Source: UBA9715 sp045614225
Lineage (GTDB): Bacteria; Actinomycetota; Coriobacteriia; Coriobacteriales; Eggerthellaceae
DNA: 21,428 nt
Direction of reading: 5' to 3'
NCBI GenBank assembly: GCA_045614225.1
Contig: JAZLCO010000012.1
Location: 1 to 21,428, forward strand
Made by a program: the position numbers and the translations under genes. The first letter of the stretch is position 1, and every line of letters begins with the position of its first letter. The notes below the pieces were generated by a model. It was given only the letters and a program-made list of their open reading frames with translations. It was not told where the DNA came from and ran no database searches. This document shows positions 7,231 through 14,418 of the stretch, piece by piece.

Positions 7231-7254
7231 TAAAATAGCCAACTAGTTTGGCCT
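7231..7254. promoter_or_regulatory. Dyad upstream of the isochorismatase-type gene
   Basis: GCCAA (7238-7242) and TTGGC (7248-7252) are inverted arms with a five-base centre. On the minus strand the imperfect stem extends to ATAG/CTAT and is followed by TTTTATC. It may be a weak terminator for the cimA operon 30 bases upstream, or an operator for the downstream gene. Confidence 0.35.
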
Positions 7255-7282
7255 ATGAAACGCTATTGTGACAGATGTTTTG

Positions 7283-7573
7283 CTATTCGGAAAGCGCGTC
7301 GAGCGCAGCACGGTAGCCGCCCGCACCATAGCTCAAGCATTTGGAAACGCGCGCGATGGTTGTGGCAGAGGCGCCAGTCGCCTGTTCGATCTGGGCATAC
7401 GACTTGCCATCATCGAGCATGCGGGCAACAGCCAGACGCTGCGAGCTCTCCCGGATTTCTCGGATGGTGAACATGTCCTCCATGAGAGCAAACAGTGTGT
7501 CCTTGTCATCTATAGCCGCCAGCACTTCGAGCAGGTTCTCGACGTCAGGCGTTCGAATGTCGCTCGTAGGCAT
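7283..7573 (-). CDS. TrpR-like DNA-binding protein, YerC/YecD family
   Basis: Short cytosolic helical DNA-binding protein of 96 residues. The C-terminal half carries a TrpR-type helix-turn-helix (DDGKSYAQIEQATGAS, then TTIARVSKCL, about 55-85), and the N-terminal helices (DVENLLEVLAAIDD) match the dimer core of the YerC/YecD subfamily. The ligand of this subfamily is not established, so tryptophan should not be assumed. The ATG at 7573 lies two bases after the cimA stop, and its AGGAG overlaps the end of cimA, so translation is probably coupled. The frame opens further upstream inside cimA, but the ribosome site fixes this start. It may regulate cimA or amino-acid genes elsewhere; that is inference. 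Confidence 0.85.
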   Translation of the reverse strand: MPTSDIRTPDVENLLEVLAAIDDKDTLFALMEDMFTIREIRESSQRLAVARMLDDGKSYAQIEQATGASATTIARVSKCLSYGAGGYRAALDALSE

Positions 7574-7575
7574 GC

Positions 7576-9237
7576 CTATGCTCCTATTCTCATCAAGCCG
7601 TACTCGATCGATTCGACGAGTGCGTTCCACGATGCTTCGATGATGTTCTCGGATACACCGATCGTGCCCCACACGCCGGTGTCGTCGCGCGTCGTGATGA
7701 AGACGCGCGTGATAGCGCCAGTACCCGTGCTCTCGTCGATAAGACGAACCTTGAAGTCGATAAGCTCCATGTCATCGACTTGCGGATAAAACTCCCGCAA
7801 CGCCATGCGCAATGCGTTGTCCAAAGCGCCAACGGGGCCAGTACCCTCTCCCGTTGCCACAAACCGACGGTCGACGGGAAGGTCGAGCTCGACGACTTCC
7901 TTCCCCACCGCATGCCTCCCGTGAGGCTGGTTCATCGTCCCGGGAACATGGATCTTGATAGTCGCTTCTGACTGGGCATCGGCCGCCAAAGCGCCTGTAT
8001 CCTCGCGATCGTCGACGATGACACGGAAGCTTTCGAGCGTGAAATAGGGCTCGTACTCGCCGATGCTGCGCGCAATGAGGAGCGCAAGCGAGCCATCGGC
8101 TACCTCGTAGGAATAGCCGCGAGCCTCGCGCTCCTTCACCTGGTCGAGGATGCGCTGCACCTTCTCATCGTCGTCTCCCAAATCGAAGCCCAGCGAGGCA
8201 GCCTTCGAAATGAGCGATGCTTTGCCTGCAAGCTCGCTCACAACCATGCGTGCGCCATTCCCGACCATGTCAGGATCGATGTGATTGTACGCCCCGGGGA
8301 AACGCGCAATTGCACTTGCATGCAGCCCGCCCTTGTGCGCGAATGCCGAAGCCCCTACATAAGGAGAATGCGTCCAAACCGAGAAGTTGCAGATCTCTGC
8401 AACATACGTTGCAACACTCGTGAGCTGGCTGAGCTTATCGGAGCCCACGCATTCGTAGCCCAGCTTGAGCTCGAGGTCGGCGATGGCCGTGAGCAAATCA
8501 GTGTTTCCCACACGTTCGCCGTAGCCGTTGATCGTGCCTTGGACCTGGGTGGCACCAGCACGCACGGCGGCCAGCGTATTGGCGACTGCGCACCCCGAAT
8601 CATTATGGCAATGGATGCCGATTCGCGTATTCGGGGCATCGGCAATCGCTGCCTTCACGGCTAGAATTGCCTCTTCGATTTGATGCGGCAACGAGCCGCC
8701 ATTCGTGTCGCACAGATCGATTGAATCGACACCCGCCCGGACGGCAGCGCGCACACATGCGAGCGCATAATCGGGGTTGGCCCTGTAGCCATCGAAGAAG
8801 TGCTCGGCATCGAACACGACCTCCAGGTCGTGCTCTTTGAGGAACGCAATTGAATCCGATATCATGCGCAGATTCTCATCGAGCGACGTCAAAAGCGCAC
8901 GTTCGACTTGAGCGTCCCATGTCTTGCCGACAATTGCCGCAATGGGCGCGCCGCTTTCAATCAGGCTAATCAAACCAGGATCATCCGCGGCGGGCACGCC
9001 TTTCTTGCAGGTCGTCCCGAATGCCGCGATGCGTGCATGCTTGAGCGGATGCTCGCGCAGCTCACGGAAAAATGCGATGTCTTTCGGATTTGACCCGGGA
9101 AAGCCGCCCTCGATGATATCGATGCCGAATTCGTCGAGACGCCAGGCGATGCGCAGCTTATCTTCGAGGGACAGTGATACGCCCTCTGACTGCTCTCCAT
9201 CACGAAGCGTTGAGTCATATGTGATGATTTTCGTCAT
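7576..9237 (-). CDS. cimA: (R)-citramalate synthase
   Basis: Condenses pyruvate with acetyl-CoA to citramalate, feeding 2-oxobutyrate to isoleucine without threonine deaminase. A DRE-TIM barrel (about 1-280) begins with YDSTLRDGEQSEG at 7-19, carries HCHND at 209-213 (metal ligands) and NGYGERVGN at 237-245. A LeuA-type allosteric dimer domain fills roughly 395-553, where isoleucine feedback is expected in this family. The 553-residue length and the GEQSEGVS sequence favour the long CimA type over 2-isopropylmalate or homocitrate synthase. A start at 9255 gives six extra residues but lacks a ribosome site. The 9237 ATG fits family alignments and sits six bases after a -10 box, which suggests a leaderless transcript. 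yerC follows two bases later. Confidence 0.95.
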   Translation of the reverse strand: MTKIITYDSTLRDGEQSEGVSLSLEDKLRIAWRLDEFGIDIIEGGFPGSNPKDIAFFRELREHPLKHARIAAFGTTCKKGVPAADDPGLISLIESGAPIAAIVGKTWDAQVERALLTSLDENLRMISDSIAFLKEHDLEVVFDAEHFFDGYRANPDYALACVRAAVRAGVDSIDLCDTNGGSLPHQIEEAILAVKAAIADAPNTRIGIHCHNDSGCAVANTLAAVRAGATQVQGTINGYGERVGNTDLLTAIADLELKLGYECVGSDKLSQLTSVATYVAEICNFSVWTHSPYVGASAFAHKGGLHASAIARFPGAYNHIDPDMVGNGARMVVSELAGKASLISKAASLGFDLGDDDEKVQRILDQVKEREARGYSYEVADGSLALLIARSIGEYEPYFTLESFRVIVDDREDTGALAADAQSEATIKIHVPGTMNQPHGRHAVGKEVVELDLPVDRRFVATGEGTGPVGALDNALRMALREFYPQVDDMELIDFKVRLIDESTGTGAITRVFITTRDDTGVWGTIGVSENIIEASWNALVESIEYGLMRIGA

Positions 9238-9243
9238 TGCGCT

Positions 9244-9271
9244 ATTGTACTCCATCGTACGCTAGTGGGAA
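9244..9271 (-). promoter_or_regulatory. cimA promoter, probably giving a leaderless mRNA
   Basis: On the minus strand -10 TACAAT lies at 9249-9244 with TTCCCA (9271-9266) as a partial -35 and a 16-base spacer. Only six bases separate the -10 from the cimA ATG at 9237. Transcription would therefore start at or next to the A of the start codon. Confidence 0.45.
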
Positions 9272-9293
9272 GGGGAATTGAGTTGTTTCAAGT

Positions 9294-9395
9294 GAGCTTT
9301 GCGATGCGGGAGCTTGCCTACAGCTGCTCGGCTAAATCTATAAATGATTTAGTTTCTGCCTGCGCAAGCGGCTGCGCTCCCGCATCGCAAAGCTC
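9294..9395. repeat. Large inverted repeat forming a 102-base stem-loop
   Basis: The arms 9294-9313 and 9376-9395 are perfectly complementary over 20 bases (left arm begins GAGCTTTGCG). Inside, CTAAATC (9332-9338) pairs with GATTTAG (9346-9352) around a seven-base loop, and TTGC/GCAA add a third short stem. The right arm is part of the direct-repeat unit at 9368-9409. It lies between cimA and the 3' end of the surface-protein gene. Confidence 0.85.
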
Positions 9396-9548
9396 GGCGT
9401 TAATCGATTCATAGTAGAGACTCTCTTAAACCAGATAGCGGCTTCGCCTCCACATCGCTCAACTTGGCATAGTCGAATCATAGAAGAAACGCTTTTATGT
9501 CATATTGCGGCTGCGCTCCCGCATCGCAACGCTCAGCGTTAATCGATT
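9368..9548. repeat. Three tandem-like direct copies of a roughly 42-base unit
   Basis: Copies at 9368-9409 and 9507-9548 differ at only two of 42 positions; both start GCGGCTGCGCTCCCGCATCG. A diverged copy lies at 9438-9478, roughly 70% alike. Spacing between starts is about 70 bases. A fourth, inverted partial copy is the arm at 9294-9313. The last copy runs into the stop codon and final codons of the surface-protein gene. They look like REP-type palindromic elements; no transposase is nearby. Confidence 0.8.
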
Positions 9549-12500
9549 TCGCGACGGAAGGCGATGAGCTTCTCGAGGCCACCAGCAACAGCGATGCCCA
9601 AGCCGAGGGGAATTGCGAATGGAGCAAACGGATTGTCCGCAAGGATGCGGCGTACGTCGTCGTTCGTCGGCTCGACCGTCGAGAGCTGCGTCCAACGGGC
9701 GCCCGGCCTGGAATTGGTAACTGCCTTGTCGATAGCGGCCTCTTGTTCTTGAACGAGCGCCGTGATCTCGGGATTAATCAGCAACTCATCAGGCTTTATC
9801 TCTTGAGCATTCACGGCAGATGAGATTTGGGCTGGAGCCTGCTGAGGTTGCGTTTGCTGCGGTGTGACGGGGTTCGACGTGGGGTCTTGAGTCACGGACG
9901 GCCGTGGCGTGTTGTCGACATGGATGTTTGTAATCTCAGTCATGCCGTCAATCGAACCAGGCGTCGGCGGAGTAGACGCCTGCTCAGCAGGAGACTGCTC
10001 GTCGATGGGGAGTTGCGGTGCACTTCCTTGTTGGTCGACATCGTCATTCGTACCCGTGTTATCGGAGCTTGGGTCGTCACCGCCACCTACGCGAACGGTC
10101 AGCGGTTGCGCGTTCGATTCGGCAATTCGCGCTTGCTCGGGAATCCTCGTATCGGTCGTAGTCACCACAACGCGCACGTAGATAAGCGTGACTGGTTCGG
10201 GATCCTGCGCAGCGTCGCTTTCGCCATCGCTTGCATTTGCTGCAGGCTCCTGCTCAGCAACTGGCTCTGTCGGTACCGCAAACGAAGGCCCCGTCGCTCC
10301 ATCGATGCGCTGCCACGAAGCGCCTCCGTCTTCCGACTTTTGCCACTCGTATTTGAGCTGGGCGGGATCGATTGAAATTTGCTGGCCGTCGACAAACGCC
10401 TCAACACTCGATTGGAAAATAGCCGTCTGACCTGCAACGGGAGGATCGTATGCCAGAATGGCCATGAACCCGCTGCCCTCTTTGATTTGAACCGGTTTTG
10501 ATATTGCCCCGAGAGATTCACCTGTTTGCGGATCGAGCATGTCGGTCTCGAGCACCACGCGGTACCAGCGCCCGATTTGCGCATCGTCGGTCATGAGACG
10601 GAGCGTTTGCACCTCCCCGTTGGGCACGGGTGTCCAGTTTTCACCATCAGCCGACGTCTCCCAGCTGAATCCGAAACGCGCGCTTCCGATGGCTTGACTA
10701 GGAATTGCTGACAGCACAGCCTGTTTCCCGCGGGGCACCGGCACATAGTCGACGCGCACAGCCAAATCGCTCTCTTCCGAGCCGCCCTCCCCTGCAGCAA
10801 CGTTGACGCGAATTTGCCTTATCCACCGCAGCGCGTCGGGATCAACCGAGGTCGAGCCGTAGAACAGCAAGCGGAACCGCGTGTTGTCGAGCAACTCGGC
10901 ATTGTCAGAACCACCGGTGTCTGCAACACCATCGCTCGAGCCTTCTTTTTCGGTTAACACACGCGAACGCACTGCAACGAGCGGCTCTTGTGTCCCCGAT
11001 GAAATATCAGCCCACGTGACGGACGTGCTAGCTCCGGTGTAGTCGATGAAGTCGATGGAGTTCACCTGGGTGAGGTCAGTGATACCTGCGTCAGCAAGCA
11101 GCAACTTGAGGCTGACGCCCTCGCCCTTGACCGTCATGAGGCCATCCGAGCCCTGCATGGTGAACGTCTCGATGCTCCTTCCCAGCGCCTCGACCTGGGC
11201 TACAGTATAGATCTTGTCGATGGCCTCGGCCTTCTCGGAGCCGTTTTGCTCATCGCCCTCTGCGATATCCCCTTCTGCACCACTGCCTGGCACATTGGGC
11301 TCGTCGTTCGGCGAAACATCTTCAACTGCAGAGTCGCTACCCTCAGAGTTAGGCTCGGCCGCCTCGCTTGGGCCCACGACATCTTCCCCGTTAACTGCAT
11401 CATCGACACGAGCATTCGACGTGATGCGCAAGGTTTCCTGCGGGTGCGATTCACCCTGCGGATCCTCGACCCAAGTACCAATCCTCACTTCAGCTGAAGC
11501 CGGATTCTGGTTGAAGCCGTTTGGCGACGACGCACGCACGATGATCGGACCATCTTTGTCGATATCGCCCTTGAACTCCAACACGCCCATGTCCGAAATC
11601 GTCGCAATGCGCTCGTCAACGGGATTGCGGTCGGCATCAAGCACCTGCCATGTTAGATCATCGAACAGCTCGCCGTATTTCGCCGCCAAAGCTTCTTTCA
11701 AACCCGACGTCGACGTGCAGCGGAACTCATCGATTGCGCCTTCTTTGACCTGATCGTAAACGCGCACATTCGCTTGGAATGCATACGATTTGAGCTGTTC
11801 GGTTGTAAGGCTGAGCGATTCGAGGCCTGCACATGTCGTGCCATCAGATTGGAGCAATTCGATGTCGATGTACGGCCCGAGCACCTCGACGCTAAACATG
11901 ACAGTAAAACTCTTGCCGGGATACTCATCCGAGAAACCGCCATAAATCAAATTGGTGTAATCGGTGTCGACCTGCTCGCCCTTTTCGTTCTTGCCGTCAT
12001 CAACTGTGCAAGTGACCAGGAACGACCCCTCGCTCAACGACTTGATGGTCAAGACGCCATCGTCCGTCTGCACCTCGGCATAGCCCTCGTTACCCACGAC
12101 GGACCATTTGAGGAAATCGGCTTTGAGCGCCTTCGGCTTCCAGTCGCTATCGAGCTCGGTGTCGCTTTGCCACTTGGGAACCGCGATGACCTGGAGCATG
12201 CCGTTGATTGTGCTTATCTTCGGCGTCTGATAGCCCTGCTCGTCGGCTGTCTGCCGCACGTTGCGAATAGGTTCTTTCGCATATTCGGAACTTGGGTCGT
12301 TCTCGTCGAGCGACCATGCTTCGATATCGACGAGCGTGCCCTCGCTATGCTTCGACGCGATAAAACGCTCTTCTTCGGTGAACTCATCTTCGTTGTTGTC
12401 GCGTTCGGCGATGAGCTCGTCAACGTGATTGGATATGTCTTGCAGCTCCTGTTTTACCGCATCGGGAACAAGGGCTTGCTGCTCAGCAGTCAGGCTGGCC

Positions 12501-12925
12501 ATCTGCGCCAACACGGCGTCGACGCGCGCCCTGTCGTCAGCTGTCGCGCCGCGCAATCCGACCACCGCATCGATGACCGCCTGCGCAGCGGCAACGTCCC
12601 GCTCGTGCTGCAGCTCATCTTCGGTCGGACCCGTCGGTGTATTGCTGCCCGTTCCGCCGGTGTCGGTACCTGGCACATCATTCGTGTTGCCGGAACCGTT
12701 GCCATCATTCGAACCGTCACCCGATTCGCTTGACGTACCAGCACCTACTTCCGAATTCTCGGAAGTAGACGGCTGCTGAGCGTCTGCCTGGGTTTCAACC
12801 GTATCGCCATCCGCGCCAAACGCCAAAGCCCACTCGACTCCGAGCGAACTCCAGAATACGAGCGAGAACACCAGAACGACTCGAATCGCCCTGAACAACA
12901 ACGGATGTTTAACCTCAGCGGCCAA
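9539..12925 (-). CDS. Large exported, membrane-anchored surface protein with Ig-like domains
   Basis: Unnamed 1128-residue envelope protein. A signal peptide spans about 1-37 (LFRAIRVVLVFSLVFWSSLG). A Ser/Gly/Asn/Thr linker (41-100) follows, then a helical module (101-175) resembling repeats in other surface proteins (VIDAVVGL...LTAEQQALV). Beta-rich segments fill about 195-490, and an acidic linker 505-565. Residues 568-710 resemble the molybdopterin-binding-like fold used non-enzymatically in surface proteins (GEGVSLKLLLADAGI, ending LRWIRQIRV). Two Ig-like domains follow (717-815, 820-947; WETSADGENW, YEWQKSEDGGASWQ). A Pro/Gln linker leads to a C-terminal TM helix (about 1099-1118) and tail EKLIAFRREID; there is no LPxTG. 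The TTG at 12925 has AAAGGGG just upstream. It is the last gene of the ExbB-like operon. Function is unknown. Confidence 0.85.
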   Translation of the reverse strand: MAAEVKHPLLFRAIRVVLVFSLVFWSSLGVEWALAFGADGDTVETQADAQQPSTSENSEVGAGTSSESGDGSNDGNGSGNTNDVPGTDTGGTGSNTPTGPTEDELQHERDVAAAQAVIDAVVGLRGATADDRARVDAVLAQMASLTAEQQALVPDAVKQELQDISNHVDELIAERDNNEDEFTEEERFIASKHSEGTLVDIEAWSLDENDPSSEYAKEPIRNVRQTADEQGYQTPKISTINGMLQVIAVPKWQSDTELDSDWKPKALKADFLKWSVVGNEGYAEVQTDDGVLTIKSLSEGSFLVTCTVDDGKNEKGEQVDTDYTNLIYGGFSDEYPGKSFTVMFSVEVLGPYIDIELLQSDGTTCAGLESLSLTTEQLKSYAFQANVRVYDQVKEGAIDEFRCTSTSGLKEALAAKYGELFDDLTWQVLDADRNPVDERIATISDMGVLEFKGDIDKDGPIIVRASSPNGFNQNPASAEVRIGTWVEDPQGESHPQETLRITSNARVDDAVNGEDVVGPSEAAEPNSEGSDSAVEDVSPNDEPNVPGSGAEGDIAEGDEQNGSEKAEAIDKIYTVAQVEALGRSIETFTMQGSDGLMTVKGEGVSLKLLLADAGITDLTQVNSIDFIDYTGASTSVTWADISSGTQEPLVAVRSRVLTEKEGSSDGVADTGGSDNAELLDNTRFRLLFYGSTSVDPDALRWIRQIRVNVAAGEGGSEESDLAVRVDYVPVPRGKQAVLSAIPSQAIGSARFGFSWETSADGENWTPVPNGEVQTLRLMTDDAQIGRWYRVVLETDMLDPQTGESLGAISKPVQIKEGSGFMAILAYDPPVAGQTAIFQSSVEAFVDGQQISIDPAQLKYEWQKSEDGGASWQRIDGATGPSFAVPTEPVAEQEPAANASDGESDAAQDPEPVTLIYVRVVVTTTDTRIPEQARIAESNAQPLTVRVGGGDDPSSDNTGTNDDVDQQGSAPQLPIDEQSPAEQASTPPTPGSIDGMTEITNIHVDNTPRPSVTQDPTSNPVTPQQTQPQQAPAQISSAVNAQEIKPDELLINPEITALVQEQEAAIDKAVTNSRPGARWTQLSTVEPTNDDVRRILADNPFAPFAIPLGLGIAVAGGLEKLIAFRREID

Positions 12926-12943
12926 TGCGCCCCTTTCGCTCGG

Positions 12944-13315
12944 CTAGCCGTTCTCGCTAGACGAGCTGTTTTGACCCGATCCTCCAGCCGACGAATTGGA
13001 AGACTCGTCTTCAACCAGGTAATACTTGCCCGTTACGGGGTCTTGATAAACCGTGCCCTTCTCGACGAACGCATTGCCTTCGCCGTAGAGCTGTTCGGTG
13101 ATTTGCTCGATGTCGTCTTGCTGGATCTCCTGGTCCATCTGCACCTGGGTGAATTTGCCCAAGTCGACATTCCATGCCACGACGAGCGCGACCATGAGAC
13201 CGCACGCAAACACGAGCATGATGTCGCCGATGTTGCCCAGCGACGACATGGGATCGACTTCCTCGACTTGCTTTGCTGGGCGGAACGACCCGCTCGAACC
13301 GTAATAGCTCGACAT
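12944..13315 (-). CDS. DUF2149-like, ExbD-type single-helix membrane protein
   Basis: A 123-residue membrane protein. After a 22-residue cytoplasmic arm comes one TM helix (about 29-49) whose start, NIGDIMLVFACGLMVAL, closely resembles the ExbD/TolR sequence around the proton-carrying Asp (D-x-M-L-V-L); here this is Asp31. The outer part holds GTVYQDPVTGKYYLVED (about 87-103) and a Ser/Gly/Asn tail, and lacks the large TolR/ExbD periplasmic domain. I recall this pattern as DUF2149, often beside ExbB-like genes. The ATG at 13315 has AGGAG that overlaps the upstream stop. The surface-protein start follows after 18 bases. It probably forms the stator with the ExbB-like protein. Confidence 0.8.
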   Translation of the reverse strand: MSSYYGSSGSFRPAKQVEEVDPMSSLGNIGDIMLVFACGLMVALVVAWNVDLGKFTQVQMDQEIQQDDIEQITEQLYGEGNAFVEKGTVYQDPVTGKYYLVEDESSNSSAGGSGQNSSSSENG

Positions 13316-13324
13316 GGCACGCTC

Positions 13325-14329
13325 CTATTCTCTCGGCAATTCGTACGGACCACCATTTCTCCGCGGGACAACCTCACCCAAACGAACTGGCTGCTTGAGT
13401 TCGAATACGGGTTGCTGGCGCGGCAAGCCCTCCTCAACCGCAGATGCTTCGGAATAGCGAATCTGCTCGGATGTCTCGACGCGTTCTGGGCGCGTAGCGC
13501 TTTCGACGCGCAACGCCGCACGTGCCGCCCGCTCGATTCGTTCATCGTCAACCGGGTCAACACCAAGCTCTTTGTCGGAATCTGCATCTTGACCAGCGTC
13601 AACTTTTTCCGCAGCAGCTGCCGCATGGCCGCTTTCGTAAAGGAACGCATAATCACTCGGCTCTTCGATGGTGATCTCGCCGGAAGCACGCATGTCCTCA
13701 ATCTTCTGCAGCATCGTCGCCATAGCGGAATCGAGCGCTGACATGTAGTTGCCATACCAGTTCGTGCGAATCTTGCCGATAATCAAACATATGGCTGCAA
13801 CAACCAAGCCAGCAACCGTCGTATCGAACGCTATGAGCAAGGAGCTGGACAGTGCAGAGGTATCGGCACGGCCAAGCGCCTCGATGCCTGGACCAAGCGG
13901 AATCAACGTGCCCATGAGACCAATCATCGGCGACACGCGCGCAGCCATATTGTTGCGGCCAGCTACGCGATCGTAACGGGTCTCCTCTTCGCTGACCAAA
14001 CGGCGGATGAGCGCCACGAGGGCATCACCTGGAAGTGTGCGGTAATCGTACACCGTCAACAGTGCGGCTTTTTGGCGCTTCAGCAAGCCGGATTTCTTGA
14101 TGACGTCGGGAATCTCATCTTGCCCCGCCGCCATGAGCGCAGCAAGAAACTTGGGCATTTTCACCTGGAAATACTTCCGCTCGGTGAAATATTCAGACAC
14201 AACGCTGCCAATGCAGAACAGCGCATAAGCAATGAACCCGAGCAGCAACAATATCGTCGGAATCAGCAACGCTTGAGACACCACGTGCAAGATGTCGCTC
14301 AGATATGATTGGGCCACAGAAACACCCAT
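13325..14329 (-). CDS. MotA/TolQ/ExbB-family proton channel protein
   Basis: A 334-residue inner-membrane protein. TM1 is at about 20-45. A cytoplasmic loop follows, then TM2 (133-152, SPMIGLMGTLIPLGPGIEAL) and TM3 (164-186, LLIAFDTTVAGLVVAAICLI). The TM2 G-L-M-G-T and TM3 A-F-D-T-T-V-A-G-L motifs are those of ExbB, TolQ and MotA, in which five subunits surround two ExbD-type helices. Residues 220-334 form a charged cytoplasmic tail longer than usual. The ATG at 14329 has AAGGGAG six bases upstream, but this site lies in the arm of the hairpin at 14335-14379. It is first of a three-gene operon. The relative is clear; the machine it drives is not, since no flagellar, TonB or Tol genes are nearby. 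Confidence 0.88.
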   Translation of the reverse strand: MGVSVAQSYLSDILHVVSQALLIPTILLLLGFIAYALFCIGSVVSEYFTERKYFQVKMPKFLAALMAAGQDEIPDVIKKSGLLKRQKAALLTVYDYRTLPGDALVALIRRLVSEEETRYDRVAGRNNMAARVSPMIGLMGTLIPLGPGIEALGRADTSALSSSLLIAFDTTVAGLVVAAICLIIGKIRTNWYGNYMSALDSAMATMLQKIEDMRASGEITIEEPSDYAFLYESGHAAAAAEKVDAGQDADSDKELGVDPVDDERIERAARAALRVESATRPERVETSEQIRYSEASAVEEGLPRQQPVFELKQPVRLGEVVPRRNGGPYELPRE

Positions 14330-14334
14330 TGAAA

Positions 14335-14379
14335 CTCCCTTCGAGTAATAGATATGGTTACTCTATCACTCGAAGGGAG
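14335..14379 (-). promoter_or_regulatory. Hairpin that buries the ExbB-like ribosome-binding site
   Basis: CTCCCTTCGAGT (14335-14346) and ACTCGAAGGGAG (14368-14379) are perfect 12-base arms. After one mismatch five more pairs form (14348-14352 with 14362-14366), leaving a nine-base loop. On the minus-strand mRNA the 3' arm contains the AAGGGAG ribosome site of the gene starting at 14329. It lies 40 bases after the glutamine synthetase stop and is followed only by TTT, so it is a poor terminator. Translation control, or an operator over a local promoter, are the main options. Confidence 0.7.
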
Positions 14380-14418
14380 AAGCTCGTCAAAAGGCCAGTA
14401 AATACGCAATAACGTTAA

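Noticed and set aside
9294..9548. CRISPR array
   Set aside because: There are only three direct copies, they differ in sequence, spacing is irregular, one copy overlaps a coding end, and no cas gene is present.
13033..13755. A 240-codon minus-strand frame overlapping the ExbB-like and DUF2149-like genes
   Set aside because: It is out of frame with both genes, is Arg/Ser-rich and shows no domain; the two real genes have ribosome sites and recognisable motifs.
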